Shown in pieces: positions 42,616 to 49,145 of a DNA stretch of 64,000 bases. The position numbers and the translations under genes were made by a program. Source of the DNA: Gemmatimonadota bacterium (lineage in GTDB: Bacteria; Gemmatimonadota; Gemmatimonadetes; Gemmatimonadales; GWC2-71-9); contig JADJAK010000001.1 of the NCBI GenBank assembly GCA_016704275.1, positions 186,001-250,000 on the forward strand, in the 5' to 3' direction. Every line of letters starts with the position of its first letter. Position 1 is the stretch's first letter. Under the pieces are notes generated by a model. It saw nothing but the letters and a program-made list of their open reading frames with translations, did no database searches and was not told the DNA's origin.

Positions 42616-42718
42616 AGTCGTAAGTCGTAGGTCGTAGGTCGTAAGTCGGCAGTTTCTTGGCGTGATGGACGCACCCCGCCGAGCGTGACCTACGACTTAC
42701 GACCTACGACCTACGACC
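42616..42718. repeat. Heptanucleotide hairpin, AGTCGTA/GGTCGTA family
   Basis: Left 42616-42650: agtcgta x2, ggtcgta x2, agtcggc. Right 42687-42718: gacctac, gacttac, gacctac x2, gacccc. After shifting by one unit, 24 consecutive bases of the arms pair perfectly around a loop of about 36 nt. It lies between the radical-SAM start and the stop of the zinc-ribbon gene (42724). Confidence 0.9.
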
Positions 42719-42723
42719 CCAAT

Positions 42724-42918
42724 TCAGACGCACCGACTCCAGCCGCAGGCCACGCAGGTCTGACACCGGGCGCTTCGGGCGATCGGTCCCTGACATTCTG
42801 GGCAGCGGGCTGGAAGCGTCGAGTCGGCCCGCGTCGTCTCGGCGGCGGGGAGCGGCTGGAAGGTGGTGGGCGCGAGGGCGCCTCGAGCGACGGTGGCGAG
42901 GGGAACGGCGGAATTCAT
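42724..42918 (-). CDS. Small zinc-ribbon protein resembling the C-terminal end of class II ribonucleotide reductase
   Basis: A 64-aa protein from ATG 42918. The C-terminal 25 residues have two CxxC pairs ending CVACGWSRCV, very like the C-terminal cysteine-rich tail of B12-dependent ribonucleotide reductase NrdJ (pattern CPxCG...CxxCGYSKC). The N-terminal about 38 residues are Ala/Thr/Pro-rich. No reductase body is present here, so it is a stand-alone mini-protein or a relic. Two inverted copies of the CCGAA-type box lie 12-53 nt upstream of its start. Short, so coding is likely but not certain. Confidence 0.5.
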   Translation of the reverse strand: MNSAVPLATVARGALAPTTFQPLPAAETTRADSTLPARCPECQGPIARSARCQTCVACGWSRCV

Positions 42919-42930
42919 GGCGACCTCAGC

Positions 42931-42971
42931 TTCGGCGTTTATTCGGCTTGGTGTACCGAATATACGCCGAA
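42931..42971. promoter_or_regulatory. Inverted pair of CCGAA-N6-CCGAA-type boxes
   Basis: TTCGGCGTTTATTCGG (42931-42946) and CCGAATATACGCCGAA (42956-42971) are two copies of the 16-bp element in opposite orientation, separated by 9 nt; together they also form a hairpin with one mismatch. They sit between the zinc-ribbon gene (minus) and the RuBisCO operon (plus). The right copy differs from those at 29756 and 36583 only at one base (CGCC for CACC). Confidence 0.6.
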
Positions 42972-43160
42972 GAGAGAATTCGTCAAATGGGGAGCTAATA
43001 TGTCGGTTTAAAGGCGCGAATGGGGAGCTTTTAATTCCCAGTTCTCATCATCAATCATCCAACCGTACATTGGAAAACGACCTGTCTCCAACCGACCCAC
43101 CCTCTCGCGATGCTCGGGGGGCGAGGTCTGGTGTTTCCATCTTCTCGTTGAGGTGTCCGG
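42972..43160 (+). other. Upstream region of the Calvin-cycle operon
   Basis: About 190 nt between the double box and the RuBisCO ATG, more A/T-rich than its surroundings (for example aatatgtcggttt near 42998-43010 and agcttttaattcc near 43027-43039). It includes TGGGGAGCT twice (around 42978-42986 and 43020-43029). No gene for a CbbR-type activator and no clear T-N11-A motif pair was found. Promoter position unresolved; no strong ribosome site, only GAGGTGTCCGG before the ATG. Confidence 0.4.
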
Positions 43161-44540
43161 ATGGACCAGTCCAGTCGATATGCCGATCTCAGCCTTCGCG
43201 AGGCCGACCTTGTCGCCGGCGGGCAGCACATCCTCGTGGCGTACAAGATGAAGCCGAAGGCAGGGCACCCCTATCTCGCCGCGGCCGCCCACTTTGCCGC
43301 GGAGTCGTCGACCGGCACCAACGTCGACGTGGCCACCACCGATGACTTCACCCGCGGCGTCGACGCGCTGGTGTACTACATCGATGAAGCGACCGAGGAG
43401 ATGCGGATCGCCTATCCGCTGGCGCTCTTCGACCGCAACATCACCGACGGCCGGATGATGCTGGTCTCGTTCCTGACCCTGGCGATCGGCAACAACCAGG
43501 GGATGGGCGACATCGAGTACGGCAAGATTTACGACTTCTACGTGCCCGAACGCGCGATCCAGCTCTTCGACGGTCCCTCGAAGGACATCTCCGACCTCTG
43601 GCGCATTCTCGGGCGGCCGATCAAGGACGGCGGCTTCATCGTCGGCACGATCATCAAGCCGAAACTCGGCCTCCGGCCGCAGCCGTTCGCGACAGCGGCC
43701 TACGAGTTCTGGCTCGGTGGCGACTTCATCAAGAACGACGAGCCGCAGGGGAACCAGGTCTTCTCGCCGATCCGGCAGACGATCCCGCTGGTGGCCGACG
43801 CGATGCGCCGGGCGATGGACGAGACCGGTCAGCCGAAGATCTTCTCCGCCAACATCACCGCCGACGATCACTACGAGATGTGCGCGCGGGCCGACTTCAT
43901 TCTTGAGACCTTCGGGCCCGACGCCGACAAGGTGGCCTTCCTGGTCGACGGGTTCGTCGGCGGCCCCGGGATGATCACCACGGCTCGTCGCCAGTATCCG
44001 AATCAGTATCTGCATTACCACCGCGCCGGACATGGCATGGTGACCTCGCCGCAGTCGAAGCGCGGGTACGACTCCTACGTCCTGGCCAAGATGAGCCGGC
44101 TTCAGGGGGCGTCGGGCGTGCACGTCGGCACGATGTCCTTCGGCAAGATGGAAGGCACCGCGGACGATCGGGACATCGCCTACATCATCGAGCGCGACGA
44201 ATTTCAGGGGCCGGCCTATCACCAGCGCTGGTACGGCATGAAGCCCACGACGCCGATCATCTCAGGCGGCATGAACGCGGTGCGCATGGCCGGCTTCTTC
44301 GAGAACCTCGGCCACGGCAACGTGATCACGACGGCGGGTGGCGGCTCATACGGACACATCGACTCGCCGGCGGCCGGGGCACGCTCGATGCGCCAGGCGT
44401 ATGACGCCTGGAAGGCAGGCGTCTCGCTGCTCGAGTACGCCAAGTCGCATCACGAACTCGCCCGCGCCTTCGCGTCGTTCCCCGGCGACGCCGACCGGCT
44501 CTTTCCGACCTGGCGCCAGACGCTCGGCGTGGGGCGCTGA
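43161..44540 (+). CDS. cbbM: Form II ribulose-1,5-bisphosphate carboxylase/oxygenase
   Basis: A 459-aa form II large subunit (no small subunit needed). Active-site residues fall at the same numbers as in Rhodospirillum rubrum CbbM: Glu48, Asn111, Lys166 (IIKPKLG), carbamylated Lys191 with Asp193 and Glu194 (GGDFIKNDEPQGN), His287 (YHRAGHG), loop-6 Lys329 (GTMSFGKMEG) and Ser368 (ISGGMNAVR). The full set argues for true carboxylase rather than a RuBisCO-like (form IV) protein. It fixes CO2 onto RuBP in the cytosol, tolerating high CO2 and low O2. First gene of the operon with fbp (3-nt gap) and prk. Confidence 0.97.
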   Translation: MDQSSRYADLSLREADLVAGGQHILVAYKMKPKAGHPYLAAAAHFAAESSTGTNVDVATTDDFTRGVDALVYYIDEATEEMRIAYPLALFDRNITDGRMMLVSFLTLAIGNNQGMGDIEYGKIYDFYVPERAIQLFDGPSKDISDLWRILGRPIKDGGFIVGTIIKPKLGLRPQPFATAAYEFWLGGDFIKNDEPQGNQVFSPIRQTIPLVADAMRRAMDETGQPKIFSANITADDHYEMCARADFILETFGPDADKVAFLVDGFVGGPGMITTARRQYPNQYLHYHRAGHGMVTSPQSKRGYDSYVLAKMSRLQGASGVHVGTMSFGKMEGTADDRDIAYIIERDEFQGPAYHQRWYGMKPTTPIISGGMNAVRMAGFFENLGHGNVITTAGGGSYGHIDSPAAGARSMRQAYDAWKAGVSLLEYAKSHHELARAFASFPGDADRLFPTWRQTLGVGR

Positions 44541-44543
44541 GCC

Positions 44544-45599
44544 GTGCCGACCGGCGGCAAGTCGACGCTCACCAAGTTCCTCATCGAGGCACGCCGTCGC
44601 GTGCCCGGCGCCACCGGTGAGCTGAATGCCCTGATTACCGACGTCTCGCTGGCCTGCAAGGCCATCGCCAAGAAGGTGGCGTACGGTTCGTTGGGGGAGT
44701 TGCTCGCCACGCCGGCACCAAGCGGCGCCCCGCTGCAGACCGCCTGCCACGAACTCTTCGTCCGGGCCACGAACTGGGGCGGCCAGTCCGCAGGGATCGT
44801 GAGCGGCGCGGAGGACGGTGTGTACCTCCTCCCCACCGGCACCCCGCGCGGGAAGTACCTGCTGCTGTTCAATCCGCTTGAAGGGGCAGCGAACGCGCGG
44901 GTCAACGTGCCGGTCGGATCCATCTTCTCGATTCTGCGCGCGCCGCGACCGAAGGAGGATCCGGTCGCGGAGGACTTCCTGCAGCCGGGCGAACGCCAGG
45001 TCTGTTCGGGGTATGCGATTTACGGCCCGGCCACGATGCTGGTGCTGACGCTCGGCCATGGCACGCACGGCTTCACGCTTGACCCGCAGCTTGGGGAGTG
45101 GGTGCTGTCGCACCCCGAGATCACGATCCCGGACGTGACCAGCGACTTCGCGATCGATCCGGGGCAGAGTCGGCACTGGGGTGTCCCGGTCAAGCGCTAT
45201 GTCGATGAGTGCCTCGCCGGCCACGCCGGCCCACGTGGCGCAGACTTTCGGGTGCGCTGGATCGCCTCGCTCGTCACCGAGGCGCACCGGATCCTGATGC
45301 GCGGCGGTGTCTTCCTCTCGCCCGGGGGGAATGGTGATTCCACCACGGCAACCTCACCACGACTGCTCGACGAGGCCAATCCGATTGCGTACCTGATTGA
45401 GCAGGCGGGTGGGTGCGCCAATACCGGCCATGGCCGGGTGGCCGATGTGGTGCCCGCCGCCTTGCGGCAGACGACGCCGCTCTATTGCGGGTCGCGCCTC
45501 GAGGTCGAGCGCATCGCCCGCTACCACGCTGTTCCCGCGGGGGACTCGTACAACTCGTCGCTCTTCGCCCACCGCGGCCTCTTCTCCTCTCCAGGCTGA
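44544..45599 (+). CDS. cbbF: Class I fructose-1,6-bisphosphatase-like protein with altered metal motif
   Basis: A 351-aa protein, GTG start at 44544, 3 nt after cbbM. The class I FBPase fold is clear from the C-terminal half (WIASLVTEAHRILMRGGVF, LLDEANPIAYLIEQAGG, CGSRLEVERIARYH). The metal-binding motif normally DPLDGSSN reads NPLEGAAN (110-117), so the two ligand Asp are Asn and Glu. The preceding SEE loop reads SGAED. The later catalytic Glu in LLDEANP is kept. It may be weakened, altered in metal use or regulatory. By position it should hydrolyse FBP (and perhaps SBP) in the Calvin cycle. Confidence 0.85.
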   Translation: MPTGGKSTLTKFLIEARRRVPGATGELNALITDVSLACKAIAKKVAYGSLGELLATPAPSGAPLQTACHELFVRATNWGGQSAGIVSGAEDGVYLLPTGTPRGKYLLLFNPLEGAANARVNVPVGSIFSILRAPRPKEDPVAEDFLQPGERQVCSGYAIYGPATMLVLTLGHGTHGFTLDPQLGEWVLSHPEITIPDVTSDFAIDPGQSRHWGVPVKRYVDECLAGHAGPRGADFRVRWIASLVTEAHRILMRGGVFLSPGGNGDSTTATSPRLLDEANPIAYLIEQAGGCANTGHGRVADVVPAALRQTTPLYCGSRLEVERIARYHAVPAGDSYNSSLFAHRGLFSSPG

Positions 45600-45605
45600 G
45601 ATTCC

Positions 45606-46484
45606 ATGTCTGCCAGGCACCCGATCATCGCCATCACCGGCAGCAGCGGCGCCGGCACCACCTCCGTCACGCGCACCTTCGAGAACATCTTCCGGCGTGA
45701 GAAGGTGCACGCCGCGGTCGTCGAAGGCGACGCGTTCCATCGCTATGACCGCATCGAGATGAAGGCGAAGATGGCCGAGGCGGAGGCGCAGGGGATCCGC
45801 CACTTCTCGCACTTCGGCGAGGAGGCCAACCTCTTTGCCGAACTCGAGCGGCTCTTTCACGATTATGCCAACACGGGAACGGGAACCGCGCGGAAGTACC
45901 TGCACTCACCGGAGGAGGCCGCGCCGTATCAGCAGGCACCGGGCACCTTCACCGCCTGGGAGCCGCTGCCGGAGAGCGAGCTGCTCTTCTACGAGGGGCT
46001 GCATGGGGCGGTGGTCACGCCGACCGTCAATATCGCCCGCCACGCCGACCTGCTGATCGGGGTCGTGCCGGTCGTCAATCTCGAGTGGATCCAGAAGATT
46101 CACCGCGACAAGAACACCCGCGGCTACTCGACCGAGGCCGTGACCGACGTGATCTTGCGCCGGATGCATGACTACGTGCACTACATCGTGCCCCAGTTCA
46201 CCCATACGCACATCAACTTCCAGCGCGTGCCGGTGGTGGATACCTCGAATCCGTTCATCGCCCGGACGATCCCGACGGCAGACGAGTCGCTGGTGGTGAT
46301 CCGGTTCGCGAACCCGCGGGGCATCGACTTCCCCTACCTCCTCAGCATGCTGCACGATTCCTTCATGTCGCGCGCCAACACGCTGGTGGTGCCGGGCGGC
46401 AAGATGGAGCTGGCAATGCAATTGATCTTCACCCCGATGGTGATGCGGTTTGTGGAGCGGCGGCGGACGTTGCAGGGAGGGTGA
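45606..46484 (+). CDS. cbbP: Phosphoribulokinase, proteobacterial-type
   Basis: A 292-aa class I (bacterial octameric type) PRK that makes ribulose 1,5-bisphosphate from ribulose 5-phosphate and ATP. The P-loop GSSGAGTTS is at 12-20; EGDAFHRYDR follows with the catalytic Asp/His/Arg set; FYEGLHGAVV and GVVPVVNLEWIQKIHRD are family blocks. It completes the two reactions unique to the Calvin cycle with the RuBisCO gene, 6 nt after fbp. Its stop codon is inside the first unit of a heptamer array. Confidence 0.95.
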   Translation: MSARHPIIAITGSSGAGTTSVTRTFENIFRREKVHAAVVEGDAFHRYDRIEMKAKMAEAEAQGIRHFSHFGEEANLFAELERLFHDYANTGTGTARKYLHSPEEAAPYQQAPGTFTAWEPLPESELLFYEGLHGAVVTPTVNIARHADLLIGVVPVVNLEWIQKIHRDKNTRGYSTEAVTDVILRRMHDYVHYIVPQFTHTHINFQRVPVVDTSNPFIARTIPTADESLVVIRFANPRGIDFPYLLSMLHDSFMSRANTLVVPGGKMELAMQLIFTPMVMRFVERRRTLQGG

Positions 46485-46634
46485 ACGGCGAAGGGTGACC
46501 TGTGACCGGTGACCAGTGACCAGTGACCCGTGAGACGTAAGAGGTGAAACGTGCCCGTGTGTACGGTTCACGTCTTACGTCTCACGTCTCACGTCTTACG
46601 ACCTACGACCTACGACCTACGACTCACGACTCAG
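46480..46634. repeat. Composite heptanucleotide hairpin, 10 + 10 units, four word families
   Basis: 46480-46549 is ten 7-mers: ggtgaac, ggcgaag, ggtgacc, tgtgacc, ggtgacc, agtgacc x2, cgtgaga, cgtaaga, ggtgaaa. 46565-46634 is ten more: ggttcac, gtcttac, gtctcac x2, gtcttac, gacctac x3, gactcac, gactcag. The inner units pair (gtgagacgtaaga with tcttacgtctcac). It starts in the PRK stop codon and ends 9 nt before the next ATG; the last unit provides the AGGA ribosome site. Confidence 0.92.
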
Positions 46635-46643
46635 GACGCTCCC

Positions 46644-47516
46644 ATGCCCCCAATCGCGTACCTCGGCACCGGTCTCCTCGGCAGTGGCTTCGTCGAGGCG
46701 GCCTTGGCGCGTGGCGACCAGGTGACCGTCTGGAACCGGACCGTGGCAAAGGCCGAGGCGCTGGTGGCCTTCGGCGCGGTGGTCGCAGCGACGCCCGCCG
46801 AGGCAGTGCGTGGTGTCGAGCGGGTGCATCTCGTGTTGCCGGATGATGCGGTGGTCGAGTCCGTAATCGCCGCCTTGCGGCCCGGCCTTTCACCAACGGC
46901 CATCATCATCGACCACTCGACGACACTCCCGGTCAAGACGGCCGAGCGCTCGGGGCGGCTGAACGCGGAGGGGGTGCACTACCTCCACTGTCCGGTCTTC
47001 ATCGGACCGGCCGCGGCGCGGCAAGGCACCGGCACCATCATGGTGTCGGGGCCGCAGGCGCTCTACGAGACGGTGGCCCCGGCGCTCGCTGTGCAGGCGA
47101 CGAAGGTGGATTACTTCGGTGAACGGCCCGACCTCGCGGCGGTCTACAAGCTCTGCGGCAATGCCCTCATCCTCGGGATCACCGCGTTGATGGCCGACAC
47201 CTACACGGTGGCGCGCGGTGGTGACGTGGCGCCGACCGATGTGCTCGCGAAGCTGCAGGAGTATTTCAACGCCGCCAACATCGTGGCGGGCCGGGGCAAG
47301 TCGATGGCCGAGGCGAAATACGCACCGGGCTTCGAGTTGACGATGGCGCGGAAGGACATGCAGCTGATGCTGGAGACGGCAGGCGACGCGCCGCTCACCT
47401 CGTTGCCGGGGATCGCGGCGCGCATGGATGTCCTGATTGCCCAGGGATACGGGCACGAAGATCTCGCGGCACTTGGCCGCGACGCGATCATCCCCCGGAC
47501 ATCGCCCCCACGATGA
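46644..47516 (+). CDS. NAD(P)-binding beta-hydroxyacid dehydrogenase (6PGDH/HIBADH family)
   Basis: A 290-aa protein from ATG 46644. The Rossmann motif GTGLLGSGFVEAAL is at about 7-20, then VWNRT (Arg favours NADP), the HLVLPDDAVV segment, the substrate loop HCPVFIGPAAARQGTG in place of the usual DAPVSGG, and the catalytic Lys in KLCGNALI. It belongs to the 3-hydroxyisobutyrate/tartronate-semialdehyde/glyoxylate reductase group; the substrate is unknown. Downstream of the Calvin operon but separated by a terminator-like array. It could reduce glyoxylate from phosphoglycolate, which is speculation. Confidence 0.83.
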   Translation: MPPIAYLGTGLLGSGFVEAALARGDQVTVWNRTVAKAEALVAFGAVVAATPAEAVRGVERVHLVLPDDAVVESVIAALRPGLSPTAIIIDHSTTLPVKTAERSGRLNAEGVHYLHCPVFIGPAAARQGTGTIMVSGPQALYETVAPALAVQATKVDYFGERPDLAAVYKLCGNALILGITALMADTYTVARGGDVAPTDVLAKLQEYFNAANIVAGRGKSMAEAKYAPGFELTMARKDMQLMLETAGDAPLTSLPGIAARMDVLIAQGYGHEDLAALGRDAIIPRTSPPR

Positions 47517-47784
47517 GGAAGGGCTCGCTTCCCGACGCGACGGCGTCGGGGAGCGGGGTGTCGGGGAGCTCGTTCGAGAGGTCCCGTTCGCAGGCATGGA
47601 AGCGGATGAACGGCCGGCGACGCTGCGTCGCATGGTCGCGCATCGTGCCGCGCAACATCGGATAGCGCGCCTCCACGGCGTCGAGCACCCGGCGCTGCGT
47701 GACGGGCGCCTCGATCGGAAAGGCGAGCTCTCCGTCGATGCGCGCCAGCGCCAGCAGCGGGGCGGGAAGAATCACGCGAATCAT
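47488..47784 (-). CDS. MoaD/ThiS-like beta-grasp protein with C-terminal Gly-Gly
   Basis: A 98-aa ubiquitin-fold protein: strand MIRVILPAPLLALARI, helix VTQRRVLDAVEARYP, DLSNELPDTPLPD, and the C-terminal LIVGAMSGG ending in the Gly-Gly needed for adenylation and thiocarboxylate formation. It is not beside moa or thi genes. It overlaps the BNR-propeller gene by 4 nt upstream, a pairing common in other genomes but unexplained. Its 3' end overlaps the dehydrogenase gene by 29 nt on the other strand. Confidence 0.8.
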   Translation of the reverse strand: MIRVILPAPLLALARIDGELAFPIEAPVTQRRVLDAVEARYPMLRGTMRDHATQRRRPFIRFHACERDLSNELPDTPLPDAVASGSEPFLIVGAMSGG

Positions 47785-48896
47785 GGCAGCGTCTGCACCT
47801 CGACCGAGAGCACGGCCGGGAGGTCACGCACGATCGCCTCCCAGCTGTCGCCACCGTTGGTCGAGGCATAGACCTGGCCACCGGTGGTGCCGAAGTACAC
47901 TCCGCAATCGTCCAGCGTGTCCACCGCCATCGCATCGCGGAGGACGTTGACGTAGCAATCCTGCTGCGGCAGCCCCTTGGTGAGCGCTTCCCATTCGTTG
48001 CCACCGGTGCGGCTGCGATAGACGCGGAGCTTACCTTCGAGCGGGTAGTGCTCGCCATCGCTCTTGATCGGGACGACGTAGATCGTCTCGGGCTCGTGGG
48101 CGTGCACGTCGATCGGGAAGCCGAAGTCGGTGGGGAGGTTGCCGCTGATCTTGTGCCAGTTCTCGCCGGCGTCATCGCTGCGCATCACATCCCAGTGCTT
48201 CTGCATGAAGAGCGTGTCGGGGCGCGACGGGTGCAGGGCGATCCGGTGTACGCAGTGGCCGACTTCGGCCGTTGGATCGGGGATGTACTTCGAACTCAAT
48301 CCGCGATTGATCGGCTTCCAGGTCGTCCCGCCGTCGTCGGTCCGAAAGGCGCCTGCCGCGGAGATCGCCACGAAGATCCGCTTGGGGTCGGTCGGGTGGA
48401 TCAGGATCGTGTGCAGCCCCATCCCGCCGGCGCCCGGAGCCCACTGCTCTCCCGAGCCGCAGCCACGCAGCCCCGCCAACTCATGCCACGTCGTGCCGCC
48501 ATCGGTCGAGCGGAACATCGCGGCATCCTCGGCCCCGGCATAGACGGTGTCGGCCTCGGTGAGCGACGGCTCGAGGTGCCAGATCCGCTTGAACTCCCAC
48601 GGATGCGGCGTGCCGTCGTACCACTGGTGCGTCCCCGTCACCCCGGCGTAGGCGAACTCATTGCCCACCGGATTCCACGTCACGCCGCCGTCGTCCGACC
48701 GCTGAATCAGTTGACCGAACCAGCCACTGCTCTGCGAGGCGTAGATGCGGTCGGGATTCAGCGGTGACCCCTTCAAGTGGTAGAGCTCCCAACCCGGGAA
48801 GTGCGGTTGCGAGACCTCCCAGCGCTTGCGCGCGCCATCGGAGTTGAGGATGAAGGCACCCTTCTTGGTGCCGACCAGCACGCGCACGCGGCTCAT
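47781..48896 (-). CDS. BNR/Asp-box beta-propeller (sialidase-like) protein
   Basis: A 371-aa protein with at least five Asp-box repeats: SDDGGVTW, STDGGTTW, TDDGGTTW, SDDAGENW and STNGGDSW, spaced about 50-60 residues apart, the layout of a sialidase-type or Vps10-type propeller. The sialidase Arg triad and FRIP motif are not evident, so glycosidase activity should not be assumed. No signal peptide, so cytosolic. Translationally coupled (4-nt overlap) to the MoaD/ThiS-like gene. Confidence 0.82.
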   Translation of the reverse strand: MSRVRVLVGTKKGAFILNSDGARKRWEVSQPHFPGWELYHLKGSPLNPDRIYASQSSGWFGQLIQRSDDGGVTWNPVGNEFAYAGVTGTHQWYDGTPHPWEFKRIWHLEPSLTEADTVYAGAEDAAMFRSTDGGTTWHELAGLRGCGSGEQWAPGAGGMGLHTILIHPTDPKRIFVAISAAGAFRTDDGGTTWKPINRGLSSKYIPDPTAEVGHCVHRIALHPSRPDTLFMQKHWDVMRSDDAGENWHKISGNLPTDFGFPIDVHAHEPETIYVVPIKSDGEHYPLEGKLRVYRSRTGGNEWEALTKGLPQQDCYVNVLRDAMAVDTLDDCGVYFGTTGGQVYASTNGGDSWEAIVRDLPAVLSVEVQTLP

Positions 48897-48923
48897 GGGG
48901 AGTTGTCCGGGAGGGGGGGTCAG

Positions 48924-49075
48924 CCGCGGCCGTCAGGCCGCGGCGGTGAACGGTGGTGAACGGTGAACGGTTTCGTAATGGGTGAAACGTGAGACGTGAT
49001 TCGGGAATCTGGAAGGGGTGCCGGGGTCACGTCTCCCGTCTGACGTCTCACGTCTCACGCCTGTCCTACGTTTCA
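48924..49075. repeat. GC hairpin followed by heptanucleotide arrays
   Basis: CCGCGGCC-gtca-GGCCGCGG (48924-48943), then ggtgaac units (48945-48968), ggtgaaa/cgtgaga units near 48980, and the inverted ggtcacg / tctcacg units at 49025-49055. It fills the 249-nt divergent gap between the propeller gene (start 48896) and the PBP gene (start 49146). The GC hairpin resembles the one at 34744-34760. Confidence 0.85.
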
Positions 49076-49145
49076 AATGTTTCAACCCGAAACTTCCAGC
49101 CTATCGCTCGCGTCGGGCCATTGTCGTTTTCCCCCGAGTCCTCAA

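Noticed and set aside
42956..42971. NrdR box controlling the NrdJ-like fragment
   Set aside because: The NrdR consensus (ACAC-AT-rich-GTGT palindrome pairs) does not match; the CCGAA direct repeat does not resemble it and also occurs at repair genes.
43161..44540. Form IV RuBisCO-like protein
   Set aside because: All carboxylase active-site residues are kept at form II positions, and PRK is adjacent.
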